A stretch of DNA of 64,000 nt from Bdellovibrionales bacterium CG10_big_fil_rev_8_21_14_0_10_45_34 (GTDB taxonomy: Bacteria; Bdellovibrionota; Bdellovibrionia; Bdellovibrionales; 1-14-0-10-45-34): contig PEZS01000005.1 in assembly GCA_002778785.1 (NCBI GenBank), positions 42,483 to 106,482 on the forward strand, given 5' to 3'. Position numbers and translations under genes: made by a program. The notes beneath the pieces were generated by a model that saw only the letters and a program-made list of their open reading frames with translations, was not told where the DNA came from and made no database searches. Below, one piece after another: positions 32,413 through 41,761 of the stretch; the stretch's first letter is position 1; each line of letters begins with the position of its first letter.

Positions 32413-33393
32413 TTAGGTGTTTTTAAGTGCCCAGTTGAGGGCTGAAACCATCGAATCCGATCTGGCACGATCCTTACCAAATATGTCTTTTGCTGTTCCG
32501 TGGTCGACGCTCGTTCTCACAAAAGGAAGACCCAAGGTCAGCTGAAATGCGTCATGATCTTCGTGGAGGAGCTTAAAGGGAACAAGCCCTTGATCGTGGT
32601 AGGGACTTACCACGACGGAGTAATCTTTGTATCGATGACGAGCAAAAAATGAGTCTGCAGCAAATGGACCCTCAAAGACCTTAGATTTTGTTAGATCGAG
32701 TGCAGGTTTATAAAACTTCTCTTCGTCGGTTCCAATCAACGAATCTTCGCTCGCGTGAGGGTTTATACCCAACAGAGCAATTGGTTTATTTCTTTTTTTA
32801 GCATCAAGCTGCTCACGAAGTTTAAGGGCAGCCAATAGCCCATGGTGAACTCGTTCAACTGAAAGTCGTTTCGTTACTAAGTTAAGAGGAATATGTTCAG
32901 TCAAAAGCAAAGAACAATATTTCGAACCCACGAAAGCCATAAAGAGTTCGCGCTGAGGGTTCAGTCTCTTCAAAATATCTGTGTGCCCCAAATCTTTCAT
33001 ACCGGCACGATGAATTTCTGTTTTAGATAATGGAGCCGTGACTAGGTGTGTGTTCTCAAGGTGTATCGCAGCCAGCGCCGCCTGTTCGAACCAAAAAGCT
33101 GGGCTCTGCTTGGAAGCAATATCTATGAGTAGTCCGCCCGAGCTTTGCTGCGAAATATTCACCGCCTCGTGCCAAGATGTTGCCGATTGAACCTTGAAGT
33201 GCCGTCGCAGTCTGCGAATTTGTTTATCTAAAGACTGAACTGATCGAAAGAGAATGAAATTCGTGTCTCTCTTTGTTCCAACTTTCACGAGAGCCTTTAC
33301 CGCAATTTCTAGGCCGATCCCATCGGAATCACCAGACGTGATGACAATGCGCTTTGGATGAACATTTTTTTTTGGTTTACTCGTTGCTGCCAT
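32413..33393 (-). CDS. pdxA: 4-hydroxythreonine-4-phosphate dehydrogenase-like PdxA
   Basis: Enzyme of vitamin B6 synthesis, oxidising 4-phosphohydroxy-threonine. 326 residues with TAPLSKTEIHRAG and GHTDIL (substrate and metal sites), SPYHDQGLVPFK and the end motif TSVDHGTAKDIFGK. The N-terminal motif reads GDSDGIGLE instead of the usual GDPAGIGPE, so it is a divergent member; a related 4-hydroxythreonine-type dehydrogenase is possible. 17 bp after the parvulin gene in transcription order. Confidence 0.85.
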   Translation of the reverse strand: MAATSKPKKNVHPKRIVITSGDSDGIGLEIAVKALVKVGTKRDTNFILFRSVQSLDKQIRRLRRHFKVQSATSWHEAVNISQQSSGGLLIDIASKQSPAFWFEQAALAAIHLENTHLVTAPLSKTEIHRAGMKDLGHTDILKRLNPQRELFMAFVGSKYCSLLLTEHIPLNLVTKRLSVERVHHGLLAALKLREQLDAKKRNKPIALLGINPHASEDSLIGTDEEKFYKPALDLTKSKVFEGPFAADSFFARHRYKDYSVVVSPYHDQGLVPFKLLHEDHDAFQLTLGLPFVRTSVDHGTAKDIFGKDRARSDSMVSALNWALKNT

Positions 33394-33410
33394 ACTGCCT
33401 GATATGGTTT

Positions 33411-34364
33411 TTAACTATTTCGTTGAATAATGGCTTCGCGTCTTTTTTTATCGAGCCAAAATTCAAACTGGTTCTTGAAAGCTTGCTGGTAGAGGTTCAA
33501 ACGAATTTGTTCCTTTAGCCGATTGAATTTTGGATCTGAAACAATCTTTTTATCTAGAAGCTTGAGAATGTGGAACCCAAGGCGCGAACGGACAATCTGG
33601 GAGTGATCTCCTGGGGAGAGTGTTTTGACGCCACTTTCAATTTCTTTAACAAAATCCCCCGATTTAAACGTTCCTAGCAAACCACCTTCTGAAAAATTAG
33701 GATCTTCGCTGTATTTGGAAGCCAACTCGTCAAAGGTTTCGCCGGCGGTCAAACGGTTCAGTGTCGACTGAGCTCTCTGCTCGGCGGCAGAAACATCGCC
33801 TCCTTTAGGTAGAAAAAGAATGTGGGCAATTTTGTATTCGTAGACTTCGGAGCCTACGCCAGGATTCTCTTTCAAATAGGCATAGGCAACTTCTTCGTCT
33901 GTGATTTTAATATTTGAAGATATCGCTTTTTCGATAAGTGCTTGCCGCTCAAGACGTGTTTTCAAGAAATCTTGATAGTCAGAGAAACGAACACCCTGTT
34001 CTTTGAGGGCGGCTTTGAGTTGCTCGAGATTTATGTTGTTCCTTCGCGTAACTGTTCGAACTTCTTGATCGACTTGTTCACTTGTAACAGAAAATGATTG
34101 TTTTTTTACCTCAGAGTCCAATATTTTTTGGCCGATGAGAGTATCTAGAACTTTTGATTCGGAGCTGAGAATTGCTTTAGGGTCTTGTACAAGAATATCA
34201 TCAATAAGACCTCCTGTTTTTAACTTCTTTTTAAAATCTTGCACGTCGTAGCGGGTAATAACACTTCCGTTCACTACGGCCCTCACCTCTTCAACGATTT
34301 CACTGCTTGCGGAAAGCCAACCCACGAGGGGGAGCATAAAAAAAAGAATTCTTAAAATGGACAT
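33411..34364 (-). CDS. SurA-like periplasmic peptidyl-prolyl isomerase
   Basis: Outer-membrane-protein folding chaperone candidate. ATG 34364 with GGAG upstream: 317 residues with a signal peptide (about 1-18), a SurA N-type helical region (25-165), and a parvulin domain (about 180-275) with AHILFLPK and SEDPNFSEGGLLG. Middle in a row of three parvulin genes counted with pdxA downstream. Confidence 0.88.
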   Translation of the reverse strand: MSILRILFFMLPLVGWLSASSEIVEEVRAVVNGSVITRYDVQDFKKKLKTGGLIDDILVQDPKAILSSESKVLDTLIGQKILDSEVKKQSFSVTSEQVDQEVRTVTRRNNINLEQLKAALKEQGVRFSDYQDFLKTRLERQALIEKAISSNIKITDEEVAYAYLKENPGVGSEVYEYKIAHILFLPKGGDVSAAEQRAQSTLNRLTAGETFDELASKYSEDPNFSEGGLLGTFKSGDFVKEIESGVKTLSPGDHSQIVRSRLGFHILKLLDKKIVSDPKFNRLKEQIRLNLYQQAFKNQFEFWLDKKRREAIIQRNS

Positions 34365-34409
34365 GTCTTCTCCAAATTCCAAGGTCAAAAAATTCAAGGA
34401 TATTAATTG

Positions 34410-35411
34410 CTAATTGAGCACTGTCTCAACACGAAGAGATTTTAAAAGTTCTGCGTTCTTACTAAAGTGAGCGTCTTTGATCTGGTCGTTTAGCCACTTA
34501 GAGTAAAAAGCCTGCTCTCTATCGGCAATTATCCGTGCATGGATGGTATCTTTGACTTCAACAAATTTCAACTCACCTGAGGACCTTCTCTCAAGAACCT
34601 GTATGATGTGATAGCCGAATGGGCTTTCAATGACCCCAGTAAATTGGCCAGGGCGCTTCGAGAAGGCTTCGTCGAAGGCTTGAAAGTCTCCCCTTTGTAC
34701 CCAGCCCACCAAGCCTCCTTGAGTCCGCTCCTCAGATTCCGAAAAGTCCTTAGCAACTTCCGAGAAGTCTTTTCCCTTCTTAAGAAGCTCTAACACTTGA
34801 GTGGCCTTTTCTTGTTTGGAAACAACAATCTGGCTAATTTTAATTTGTTCTTTTCTCGAATAGTCCTTTTGGTTGGCTTTAAAGTAGCTAAGCATTTCTT
34901 CATCTGTGGGCTGCGTAATCTGTTTTCTAATCCATTCGAAGAGTTTTCGTTGTGTGATAATTGGTTCCAAACTTGCGTTCCATTCGCTAAAAGTAACACC
35001 TTGAGAAGAAAGTGACTCTCTAAAGGTAAGATCATCTGGGTACTGCTTCCGCACGAGTGCCGCCTCGGCATCGACCTCTTCTTTCGTGGGCCCCAACCCC
35101 TTCTCTTTAGCCCACTGCTTGATGAGGGTAGATTGCAAAAAGTCAGCAATTATCTCCGATTTGGCGCGCTCAATATTTTGTGAGCTCTTTGCACCAGCGG
35201 CGTCGTATACTTTCAATTTGTCGGCAAGGCGCTTGGAAAAAACTTCCAAGGTAAGTGCCTCATTGTTCACAACAGCGATGCTTTGTCTTTGAATGCGCGA
35301 GCCAGAGCCAGTACAACCGCTCAGCACAACCTGAAGACAGAAAGCTATTACGACGGGGCGTTTCGACCAATTTGGCCACATGCACCTTTGCGTTACCGCA
35401 GATCGTTTCAT
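34410..35411 (-). CDS. Parvulin-type peptidyl-prolyl isomerase lipoprotein
   Basis: 333 residues. Signal with lipobox LSGC near residue 32, so probably membrane-anchored; a SurA-like N region, then a parvulin domain (about 205-300) with ISQIVVSK, FSESEERTQGGLVG and FGYHIIQVLERR. PrsA-like layout. 12 bp from the SurA-like gene. Confidence 0.87.
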   Translation of the reverse strand: MKRSAVTQRCMWPNWSKRPVVIAFCLQVVLSGCTGSGSRIQRQSIAVVNNEALTLEVFSKRLADKLKVYDAAGAKSSQNIERAKSEIIADFLQSTLIKQWAKEKGLGPTKEEVDAEAALVRKQYPDDLTFRESLSSQGVTFSEWNASLEPIITQRKLFEWIRKQITQPTDEEMLSYFKANQKDYSRKEQIKISQIVVSKQEKATQVLELLKKGKDFSEVAKDFSESEERTQGGLVGWVQRGDFQAFDEAFSKRPGQFTGVIESPFGYHIIQVLERRSSGELKFVEVKDTIHARIIADREQAFYSKWLNDQIKDAHFSKNAELLKSLRVETVLN

Positions 35412-35523
35412 ACAGCTCTCTCCCTAGCCCGGTGCGCAAGTTAATAGAGGCAGATTTTAACGGAAGACTTAAGGCTCTGTACAGATGAATCTCGGCTGTC
35501 TGGCCAAATCTTTAAGGTGCGCC

Positions 35524-36372
35524 TTAGTTGATAGCGCCTTTATTGATCTTCACAGGATACTTTTTCTTAAGCTCAGCAAAATATCTGTCAAACAGAGCTT
35601 TTCTCTTTTCTTCGAAGACTCCCATACGAACCTGTCTCATGTTGGCTTCAGCGTATTTTCGCTTTCCGTTCAAGAAAAGAATTTCAAATCCAAATGGAGT
35701 TTCAATGAGCTTGCTAATTTCACCACTGTCTAACTTCTTCGCCGTTTCATAGTATTCGGGAAGCAAAAACGTGAGTGCTGATTGCCAACCCATGTTACCA
35801 CCAAGAGCCTTTGAAGTGGCGTCATCAGAAAAGTTTTTGGCAAACTGCTCAAACTTTTTCATTCTGTCATTTAATTTACCGACACCCTTTAAGCCGCCTT
35901 CGACGTCGGCGTATATCTTGTTAGCTCGGGTTTTTGCTTCAGCCTTTTGTTTTGCGTTGGGATTTGGCGGAAAGTTAATAACAATATGGCTTAAGTTGAC
36001 CTCTGGATTTTTAGAATACCAAGATTTCATTTCTCTTTCGCTCACTTCAATGCCATTAACTCTTTCACCTAATTCCAGTTCCAAATGCGCCTTGTAGAGC
36101 TCCTGGCGAACTCTTTCTTTGAAGATAGGGTTTTCATCAACTTTCTTTTTCTCGGCCTCTTGGACGCCCATTTCAAAGCGGATGAGGTCTTCTAAAAACA
36201 ATTCTTTTGAAGGGGGATTTGGTGTGAGAGATTTTACTTGGTCGTATTGTTTCAAAAACTCTTGTAGAGAAATCTTTTTCTTGCCGACTTCAGCCACAAC
36301 AGTTTGGCTAAAAGAAACAGGCGAAAAACTTGTAAGAAGTGCGAAAGAAAGAACGAATAAGCATTTAGTCAT
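35524..36372 (-). CDS. Parvulin-type peptidyl-prolyl isomerase, secreted
   Basis: 282 residues: signal peptide (1-22), helical region, and a parvulin domain (about 130-245) with LSHIVINFP and FSDDATSKALGGNMGW, FGFEILFLNG. Third tandem paralogue; it begins the run, with a 112-bp gap before the next gene in which I see no other feature. Confidence 0.85.
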   Translation of the reverse strand: MTKCLFVLSFALLTSFSPVSFSQTVVAEVGKKKISLQEFLKQYDQVKSLTPNPPSKELFLEDLIRFEMGVQEAEKKKVDENPIFKERVRQELYKAHLELELGERVNGIEVSEREMKSWYSKNPEVNLSHIVINFPPNPNAKQKAEAKTRANKIYADVEGGLKGVGKLNDRMKKFEQFAKNFSDDATSKALGGNMGWQSALTFLLPEYYETAKKLDSGEISKLIETPFGFEILFLNGKRKYAEANMRQVRMGVFEEKRKALFDRYFAELKKKYPVKINKGAIN

Positions 36373-36411
36373 GTTTCACGAATCCTTGTGCAGAGAGTCC
36401 TGTTTATAACG

Positions 36412-37056
36412 CTAGCAATCACGCCTTGAGCTATCAATAAGATTGGAAGCCAACTGACTGCACGCATTAATTCTAAGCGTAAGTTCTTTTGCCAGCTCTT
36501 CGGATCGACTTTGGTCTTGGTCGAAGGAAACCTCCATCGGTTCTCCGAAGACAAGAACTACTTTTGAGAATGGCAAAGGAAGGAAAGCTTTGTTCCAACT
36601 TTTGTGAAAAACGTAGCTTCTAGAAGATCTTGCAGCGCACGGAAAGATCAATGCCCCTCCATGCCGGCTGATCTCGAACACGCCAGGCTTCGGGACATGG
36701 ATGGGACCTTTGGGACCATCTACGGCGATGGCCGGAATTCTGCCGACTTTCGTAGTACGAATTATCCCAACCAGTGCTCGTGCTCCATTTCGGTGTGATG
36801 AACCTCGCGTCACTTGTATCCCGAATCCCTTGAGAACTTTTGCCATCAGCTCGCCGTCTTTACTCTGAGAAACGATAGCCGATAGAGGGTACTCCTTTGC
36901 GTAAGCAACGAGTGCCAATTCATCTCCGTGCCAAAAAGCGAATATACATTTCTGATTATCTTTGAGTGCAAATCGTAAAGATTGCGACTCGTGGATCTCT
37001 CTTCGCCACGTAAAAGAAATGAGGGTGTATACCCACCTGATCAATGTGGCTAGCAA
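36412..37056 (-). CDS. DUF374-type lysophospholipid acyltransferase-like protein
   Basis: 214 residues resembling the DUF374 acyltransferase family: FAFWHGDELAL near residues 39-49 (H-x-D/E like site), SQSKDGELMAKVLKGFGIQVTRGSS, and AVDGPKGPIHVPKPGV. Family members act on lipid A or phospholipid; substrate cannot be told. Starts at TTG 37056 after AAGGAAT, 10 bp after etfA. Confidence 0.8.
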   Translation of the reverse strand: MLATLIRWVYTLISFTWRREIHESQSLRFALKDNQKCIFAFWHGDELALVAYAKEYPLSAIVSQSKDGELMAKVLKGFGIQVTRGSSHRNGARALVGIIRTTKVGRIPAIAVDGPKGPIHVPKPGVFEISRHGGALIFPCAARSSRSYVFHKSWNKAFLPLPFSKVVLVFGEPMEVSFDQDQSRSEELAKELTLRINACSQLASNLIDSSRRDC

Positions 37057-37066
37057 AGCAAATTCC

Positions 37067-38011
37067 TTAGAGAACTTTCTTGAGTTCTTCTTTTAGCGGA
37101 TCAAACAGTTGAAAAAAGTCTGCGACAACACCATATGTCGCCTTTTTAAATATAGGTGCTTCAGGATTTGAATTAATAGCAACTATGACTTTGCTAGAGC
37201 TCATGCCCGCTAAGTGTTGAATCTGCCCCGAGATACCGCATGCGATATAAAGATTCGGAGCCACAGTTTTGCCTGTTTGACCAACTTGAATCGAGTGCGG
37301 AACCCAGCCTTCGTCAACCACTGCGCGCGAGGCTCCTACGGTAGCGCCCAAAATCTCAGCAAGCTCTTCAAGCTTTTTAAAGTTCTCAGGAGCCTTTAGG
37401 CCACGGCCCCCAGAAATTATTTTACTCGCTTCGGTGAGGTCCGCCTGCTTGCCGCTACCAGAAACGACTTCTTTAACTTTAACTCGTTCATTTGGCGTCA
37501 GACTGAGTGGTTGAACTGGGGGAGTTTCACTTCCTGAAGGTGTTGGCTGCGGAAGTTGATTTGGCCTGAGTAAAAAGAGCTTAACGGGCTTTTTAAAGTT
37601 TACTTGAGCGCTACATTTACCTGAGAAAAAAGGCCGCCGCGCAGTTACTTCGCCCGTTTGTACGGAGACTTCCGTCACATCGGTCGCAAGGGCACCGCCG
37701 ATTTTAACGGCGAGAGATGGAAAGCTCTCTCTAGCCATCACAGAGTTAGAGGCAAGAATCAGGTTTGCTTCAAAAGCTTTTGAAGCCTCAAAGAGCGACT
37801 GAAGGGCAAGCTCAGACGAAGGGGCTGTTGATCCTTCATATACGTACAACGTCTTGATATTTAAACCTTCAAGGGATTGAGCGGCCTTGGCTGCCGATGG
37901 TCCACAGGCCAATGCGGCTATCTCACAACCCTTCAGACTCGAGAATATCTCTAAAGAACTCTTTTTAATGGTGCCGTTTTCATGATCTAAGAAAACCAAA
38001 GCCTTATTCAT
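37067..38011 (-). CDS. etfA: Electron transfer flavoprotein subunit alpha
   Basis: FAD-binding subunit that accepts electrons from acyl-CoA dehydrogenases. 314 residues; the C-terminal FAD domain has VVDEGWVPHSIQVGQTGK and IACGISGQIQH, AINSNPEAPIFKKATYGVVADF. 76 bp after etfB on the same strand. Confidence 0.95.
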   Translation of the reverse strand: MNKALVFLDHENGTIKKSSLEIFSSLKGCEIAALACGPSAAKAAQSLEGLNIKTLYVYEGSTAPSSELALQSLFEASKAFEANLILASNSVMARESFPSLAVKIGGALATDVTEVSVQTGEVTARRPFFSGKCSAQVNFKKPVKLFLLRPNQLPQPTPSGSETPPVQPLSLTPNERVKVKEVVSGSGKQADLTEASKIISGGRGLKAPENFKKLEELAEILGATVGASRAVVDEGWVPHSIQVGQTGKTVAPNLYIACGISGQIQHLAGMSSSKVIVAINSNPEAPIFKKATYGVVADFFQLFDPLKEELKKVL

Positions 38012-38087
38012 ATTTGTAACCCCTTATAAAATTTTGTTCGTGCTACACGGTTGGGCTCTACTCGTTGTTAAAAAAATGAGCGAGTTC

Positions 38088-38870
38088 TCAAAGTACCTTT
38101 GCTTCTTCTCTTAAAAGTCTAACCAGCTCTTTCGCTTGTGTGGCGGGATCGCCTTCAATCATTTTTACCGGAGCCGGATCTGGTGGGAGTTGAAAGTGTG
38201 AGAATTCGAGTCCGCGATCGCTCTCTTCTACACCGAGCTCCTTTGTTGTCATTTCGATAAGCTGCTTCTTCTTTGCCTTCATAAGCCCTGGCAAACCAAC
38301 ATAACGAGGCTTATTGAGTCCTTTGTCGCATCCTAAGACACAAGGAATCGATAAAGTAAGAATCTCCTTTGTGCCGCCGCCAACTTCCCGTTCGACTTCT
38401 ACCGTTGAGTCTGAATATTCTGCTTTCGAAATTCCAATTGCACATGGAATGTCCAAGAAGGCACTCGCGTATTGGCTCACAAGAGAAAAGTTGCCATCGA
38501 AAGCCACTTTACCGCTAAATATGATATGTGGATCGCCGTTCTTCTTTAGGGCAGCGGCCAATGATTTTGCAGTCATCAGGGAATCCAGCTTTTGCCCTTC
38601 AGTGTCGATCCGAATTCCTTCATCACAGCCCATCGCGATGGCAGCAACGAGGGCCTCTTGAATGCGAGCTTTAGGGCCTACGCAAACGGCAAAAACTTTT
38701 GCAGATGGATTCTTGGCCTTAAACTGAAGAGCTTCTTCTATGGCGTGTTCATCATAACGATTGATTATCCATTTCGCCACAGCACTTTCATCGATACCGG
38801 AGCCATCATTGAGTAACTTAATCTTCGTTTCGGTATCTGGGACTTGTTTCAAAAAGACGTAGATATTCAC
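38088..38870 (-). CDS. etfB: Electron transfer flavoprotein subunit beta
   Basis: AMP-binding partner of EtfA. 260 residues; NIYVFLKQVPDTETKIK at the N-terminus, VEREVGGGTKEILTLSIPCVLG as the ETF-beta signature. GTG start at 38870. The 240 bp upstream hold two DnaA-box-like sites and a repeated palindrome (listed separately). Confidence 0.95.
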   Translation of the reverse strand: MNIYVFLKQVPDTETKIKLLNDGSGIDESAVAKWIINRYDEHAIEEALQFKAKNPSAKVFAVCVGPKARIQEALVAAIAMGCDEGIRIDTEGQKLDSLMTAKSLAAALKKNGDPHIIFSGKVAFDGNFSLVSQYASAFLDIPCAIGISKAEYSDSTVEVEREVGGGTKEILTLSIPCVLGCDKGLNKPRYVGLPGLMKAKKKQLIEMTTKELGVEESDRGLEFSHFQLPPDPAPVKMIEGDPATQAKELVRLLREEAKVL

Positions 38871-38929
38871 AGTGTCGTCTCCAATCGTTGATCTTTTGCT
38901 TTATCCAATGAACCAAAAGATATCCACAA

Positions 38930-38949
38930 AATACACCAACTTATCCACA
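38930..38949 (+). promoter_or_regulatory. Pair of DnaA-box-like sites upstream of etfB
   Basis: ATATCCACA (38930-38938, one mismatch) and TTATCCACA (38941-38949, exact box). A weaker TTATCCAAT lies at 38901. Could be titration or regulatory sites, or chance. Confidence 0.4.
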
Positions 38950-39036
38950 TTCAGCCCGATAGCGCAGCGCAATCACTAAATCTAGGGGTATGTAGTAAAA
39001 GATTTTTACTCAGTAGGACTTAATAGGAAGGGATGG

Positions 39037-39099
39037 GAGGCCTCAGGGCCACCTAATTTTGCTGCATCGAATAAGAAGGGGCTCCCAATTGGAGGCCTC
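39037..39099. repeat. Two copies of a GGAGGCCTC word in the etfB-XRE gap
   Basis: Palindrome GAGGCCTC at 39037-39044 and 39092-39099, each in a GGAGGCCTC-R-GG context. On the minus strand the second copy also pairs with GGGAGCC after an AATT loop, a possible weak terminator after the XRE gene. The remaining part of this gap also contains the hairpin AGTAAAA-GAT-TTTTACT (near 38996-39010). Confidence 0.35.
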
Positions 39100-39109
39100 G
39101 GGCATTAAC

Positions 39110-39475
39110 TCATTGCAGCTGATTGTCCACAAGAAAACTTCGAGGGTCTCCTAAACCAGTAGATAAGGTTCCTTCGCCAGAATTTGAAGAGACTCCTCCA
39201 GAAGATTTCTGCTGAGCTTTCTGAAATAACTGAGCAATGTGGCGCTTGTTAGCTCCAATGAAAATATTCTCGAGCTCTGCCCGGTCCAAACCGAGGACAT
39301 TAATCAGGGTGATAAGCGCCTCCTCTGGAACCATAGCTTGACCCTTTTCAATGCGGCCCAAGAACTGAGCTGAAAAGCCCAAATGCTCTTTAACTTGTCT
39401 CTGGGTAAGACCAAGCTGAACGCGCCGAGTTCTAACGTATTGTCCCAGTGCACGCGCTAATTCATCATTATCCAT
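39110..39475 (-). CDS. XRE-family helix-turn-helix regulator
   Basis: ATG 39475 has GGAGG six bases upstream; 121 residues or so. A Cro/C1-type DNA-binding domain (LGQYVRTRRVQLGLTQRQVKEHLGFSAQFLGRIEKGQ) covers the N-terminal half; the C-terminal part is Gln/Ser-rich. Target genes unknown. Confidence 0.85.
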   Translation of the reverse strand: MDNDELARALGQYVRTRRVQLGLTQRQVKEHLGFSAQFLGRIEKGQAMVPEEALITLINVLGLDRAELENIFIGANKRHIAQLFQKAQQKSSGGVSSNSGEGTLSTGLGDPRSFLVDNQLQ

Positions 39476-39588
39476 TTTGCGCCTCCGAACTAAACCTAAC
39501 AACCTCATGCAATGGATCAAACTGTTTTAGGCTCCATCCGAAAATCCTGAAGAGAATTCCGGCGGCAGCAAACTAAGCAAGTTTAGTC

Positions 39589-40461
39589 TCAGACATATTG
39601 ATGCAACCGAAGGTGCTTTTCTATTCTTAAATTTACCAAATCAGGCATATCAAGCTGGCAACAATGAGACCCAAAAGGTATTATCTCTAATTCGCTGCCG
39701 CTGATTCGTTCATGAATCTCCTGCTGGTATTTGAGCGGCGTGACGCGATCCTTCGCCCCGCCGATTATCAGCGTAGGCGCTTTCACTCTCTCAAATGCTG
39801 GTTTTGCATCATAGTGAATGATGTCTTCGGTAAGCTTTAGAAAAACCGGCACCTCGACATTGGCTACGCCGCTTCCATAAATTTCTATGTCGCGAAATGA
39901 AGTGAGATTAAGATTAAACCCACCCAGTAGCCCCGTAATCAGACCCGAAAGTGGGTTCGTATTGAGATTTTGCCAAAGATACTTAGTGGAGCTGGGCATT
40001 TTTGAGTAGACAATTTGAGCACTTTCCACCGCGCGATCGAGGGGCAATCCAAACATATCCTTGAACGGGTTTTGCGCAAAACCATTGATCATAATCATCG
40101 ATGAAACTCTTTCAGGCTCGAGATCATAAATTCTCGCCATAACTTGAGCACCCCAACTGTGCCCAATAAAAGCCGAGGTTTTTATTTGAAGATGATCAAG
40201 TAAACCCCACGCGTCTCTTGCGATTGCGTCGAGGCTGAGGTTCTCAAGTCGACTTGGCATTGGCGTTTTGTGGTGCCCGCGAAAATCGTACATTATCAGT
40301 TGGTATTGACTTGCCAGCGCACGCACCTGATGTCGCCAATGATTCATTGTGCAGACTATCCCGTAGCAAAGTACAATTGGCAGGCCTTCGCCATGAATTT
40401 CGAAATAAATGGGTGTTTCGTCAAAACCGATAAAGTAATCGGCCTTCTTTGGAATCATCAC
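39589..40461 (-). CDS. Alpha/beta-fold hydrolase
   Basis: 290 residues with nucleophile elbow GHSWGAQ near residue 120, acid in GGAKDRVTP near 240, and histidine in GSHCCQLD near 267. Substrate unknown. Starts at ATGATGA overlapping the FHA gene stop, so coupled to it. Confidence 0.85.
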   Translation of the reverse strand: MMIPKKADYFIGFDETPIYFEIHGEGLPIVLCYGIVCTMNHWRHQVRALASQYQLIMYDFRGHHKTPMPSRLENLSLDAIARDAWGLLDHLQIKTSAFIGHSWGAQVMARIYDLEPERVSSMIMINGFAQNPFKDMFGLPLDRAVESAQIVYSKMPSSTKYLWQNLNTNPLSGLITGLLGGFNLNLTSFRDIEIYGSGVANVEVPVFLKLTEDIIHYDAKPAFERVKAPTLIIGGAKDRVTPLKYQQEIHERISGSELEIIPFGSHCCQLDMPDLVNLRIEKHLRLHQYV

Positions 40462-41195
40462 GCCTTGAGAACCTCTACTCGGAAAACATAAGGACCGAAC
40501 TCATAAGTTTGGCCAGACTTTAAAGTTACCTTTTCTTCGCCATTTAACTCGCACTGAATATCACTGCGGGTCACACTCTGTAGTTGTAAGTTTTTAGACC
40601 CCAGTGATGGATCTGTCAGTCGAATATCAATATTTTCGTAACCGAAATCTCTCGGTAAATAACTCAAAAACCAAGTTGTGCCCGCCTCTAGGCCAGTGAC
40701 GCATGTGACCTCAACGGGATTTTCGAGAATGGTAAACTGAGACGGCTTTCGATGCGAAGATAGAGCCTCCACTTGCGATAAAAAATCCTGAATGGTCACC
40801 TTGTTTTCAGGAGGAGCAGGCGGGGCGCCGATCGATCTGTTTGGATTCACTGGCCGGTTGGGCTCTGACGACTTTTCTTCGACAACTTCAATATCCGTGT
40901 TTCCAATTCGAAACTGGGTGCCAGGCTTCAGCAGGATGCGGCGGGTTTTTTTACCCAGGTATCTGATCCCATTAGCAGATCCAAGATCAACGAGCTCCCA
41001 GACGCCCTCATCCAGACATTTGACCTCAGCATGCCTTGAGGAAACCTTAGGATCCAAAAGAGAAATGGCTGTGGAAGAGCGACCCACAACGTCCCCCGCA
41101 TTGAGCCGAAACTCCTGGCCTTTTCGCGGACCACTTAAGAGGCGAAATCTAAGTATCATTCTCACTATTTTGGCGTTATCCGAGCTCATAGGCAC
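40458..41195 (-). CDS. FHA-domain protein
   Basis: Phosphothreonine-binding signalling protein. 245 residues: an FHA domain (about 30-100) with VVGRSS, SSRHAEV and LGSANGIRYLG, a proline-rich linker (105-130), and a second beta-rich region (about 145-240) that may be a degenerate FHA-like domain. Its partner kinase is not in the window. Starts at GTG 41195 or ATG 41189. Confidence 0.88.
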   Translation of the reverse strand: MPMSSDNAKIVRMILRFRLLSGPRKGQEFRLNAGDVVGRSSTAISLLDPKVSSRHAEVKCLDEGVWELVDLGSANGIRYLGKKTRRILLKPGTQFRIGNTDIEVVEEKSSEPNRPVNPNRSIGAPPAPPENKVTIQDFLSQVEALSSHRKPSQFTILENPVEVTCVTGLEAGTTWFLSYLPRDFGYENIDIRLTDPSLGSKNLQLQSVTRSDIQCELNGEEKVTLKSGQTYEFGPYVFRVEVLKA

Positions 41196-41302
41196 TCATT
41201 TTGTTGTTTCACTAAGGGTTCCATGCTAAAGGAGAGGACCGCTTAAGAGAATGAAACCTTGCTCCCACTAAATGGTTGGGGGCTTTAACCGAAAGGAATT
41301 CA

Positions 41303-41743
41303 ATGGCTACGGAAGTCGTGCGCCCCTACGAGGGTATAGTCATCGTTCACCCAGATGCGTCTGAGGCTGAGGTGAAGCAACTCATAACGAAGAATAAGTC
41401 CATTATTGAGGAATATAAGGGCGCAATTAACCACGTCGATAGTTGGGGTAAGCGAAATCTTTCAAATCCTATCGAAAAGCAACGTCGGGGGCAGTACCTT
41501 CATTTTACATTTAAAATCAATAACTCAGGCATTGCTGAGTTAGAGCGAACAATGAGAATCAATGACAAAGTTCTCCGCTTTATGCACATCCGTCTTGGCG
41601 ACTCGACAGATCTCGGTAAATATGTGGAACAATTCAAAAAAGAATTGGCAGAAAGCCTGGCAAAAGAAAAAGACCGCGAGCAGAAGTTTGCTGCGAAGCG
41701 AGCAGCGAGGTCTCCGGGACCAAGTTCAGGAATGTACTCTTAA
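41303..41743 (+). CDS. rpsF: 30S ribosomal protein S6
   Basis: ATG 41303 (AAAGGAATTC upstream) gives 146 residues: MATEVVRPYEGIVIVHPD, the S6 fold to about 100, then a basic Ala/Lys/Arg tail. First gene of rpsF, DUF2232-like, rplI, dnaB. No rpsR follows, unlike the usual order. Confidence 0.95.
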   Translation: MATEVVRPYEGIVIVHPDASEAEVKQLITKNKSIIEEYKGAINHVDSWGKRNLSNPIEKQRRGQYLHFTFKINNSGIAELERTMRINDKVLRFMHIRLGDSTDLGKYVEQFKKELAESLAKEKDREQKFAAKRAARSPGPSSGMYS

Positions 41744-41761
41744 AAGGACCGGTTTCTAGAG

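Noticed and set aside
39001..39109. Possible small RNA (SRP or 6S type) in the etfB-XRE gap
   Set aside because: GC-rich repeats suggested structure, but the SRP core (GGTCAGG/GGAAGGAAGCAGCC) is absent and no long pairing fits 6S.
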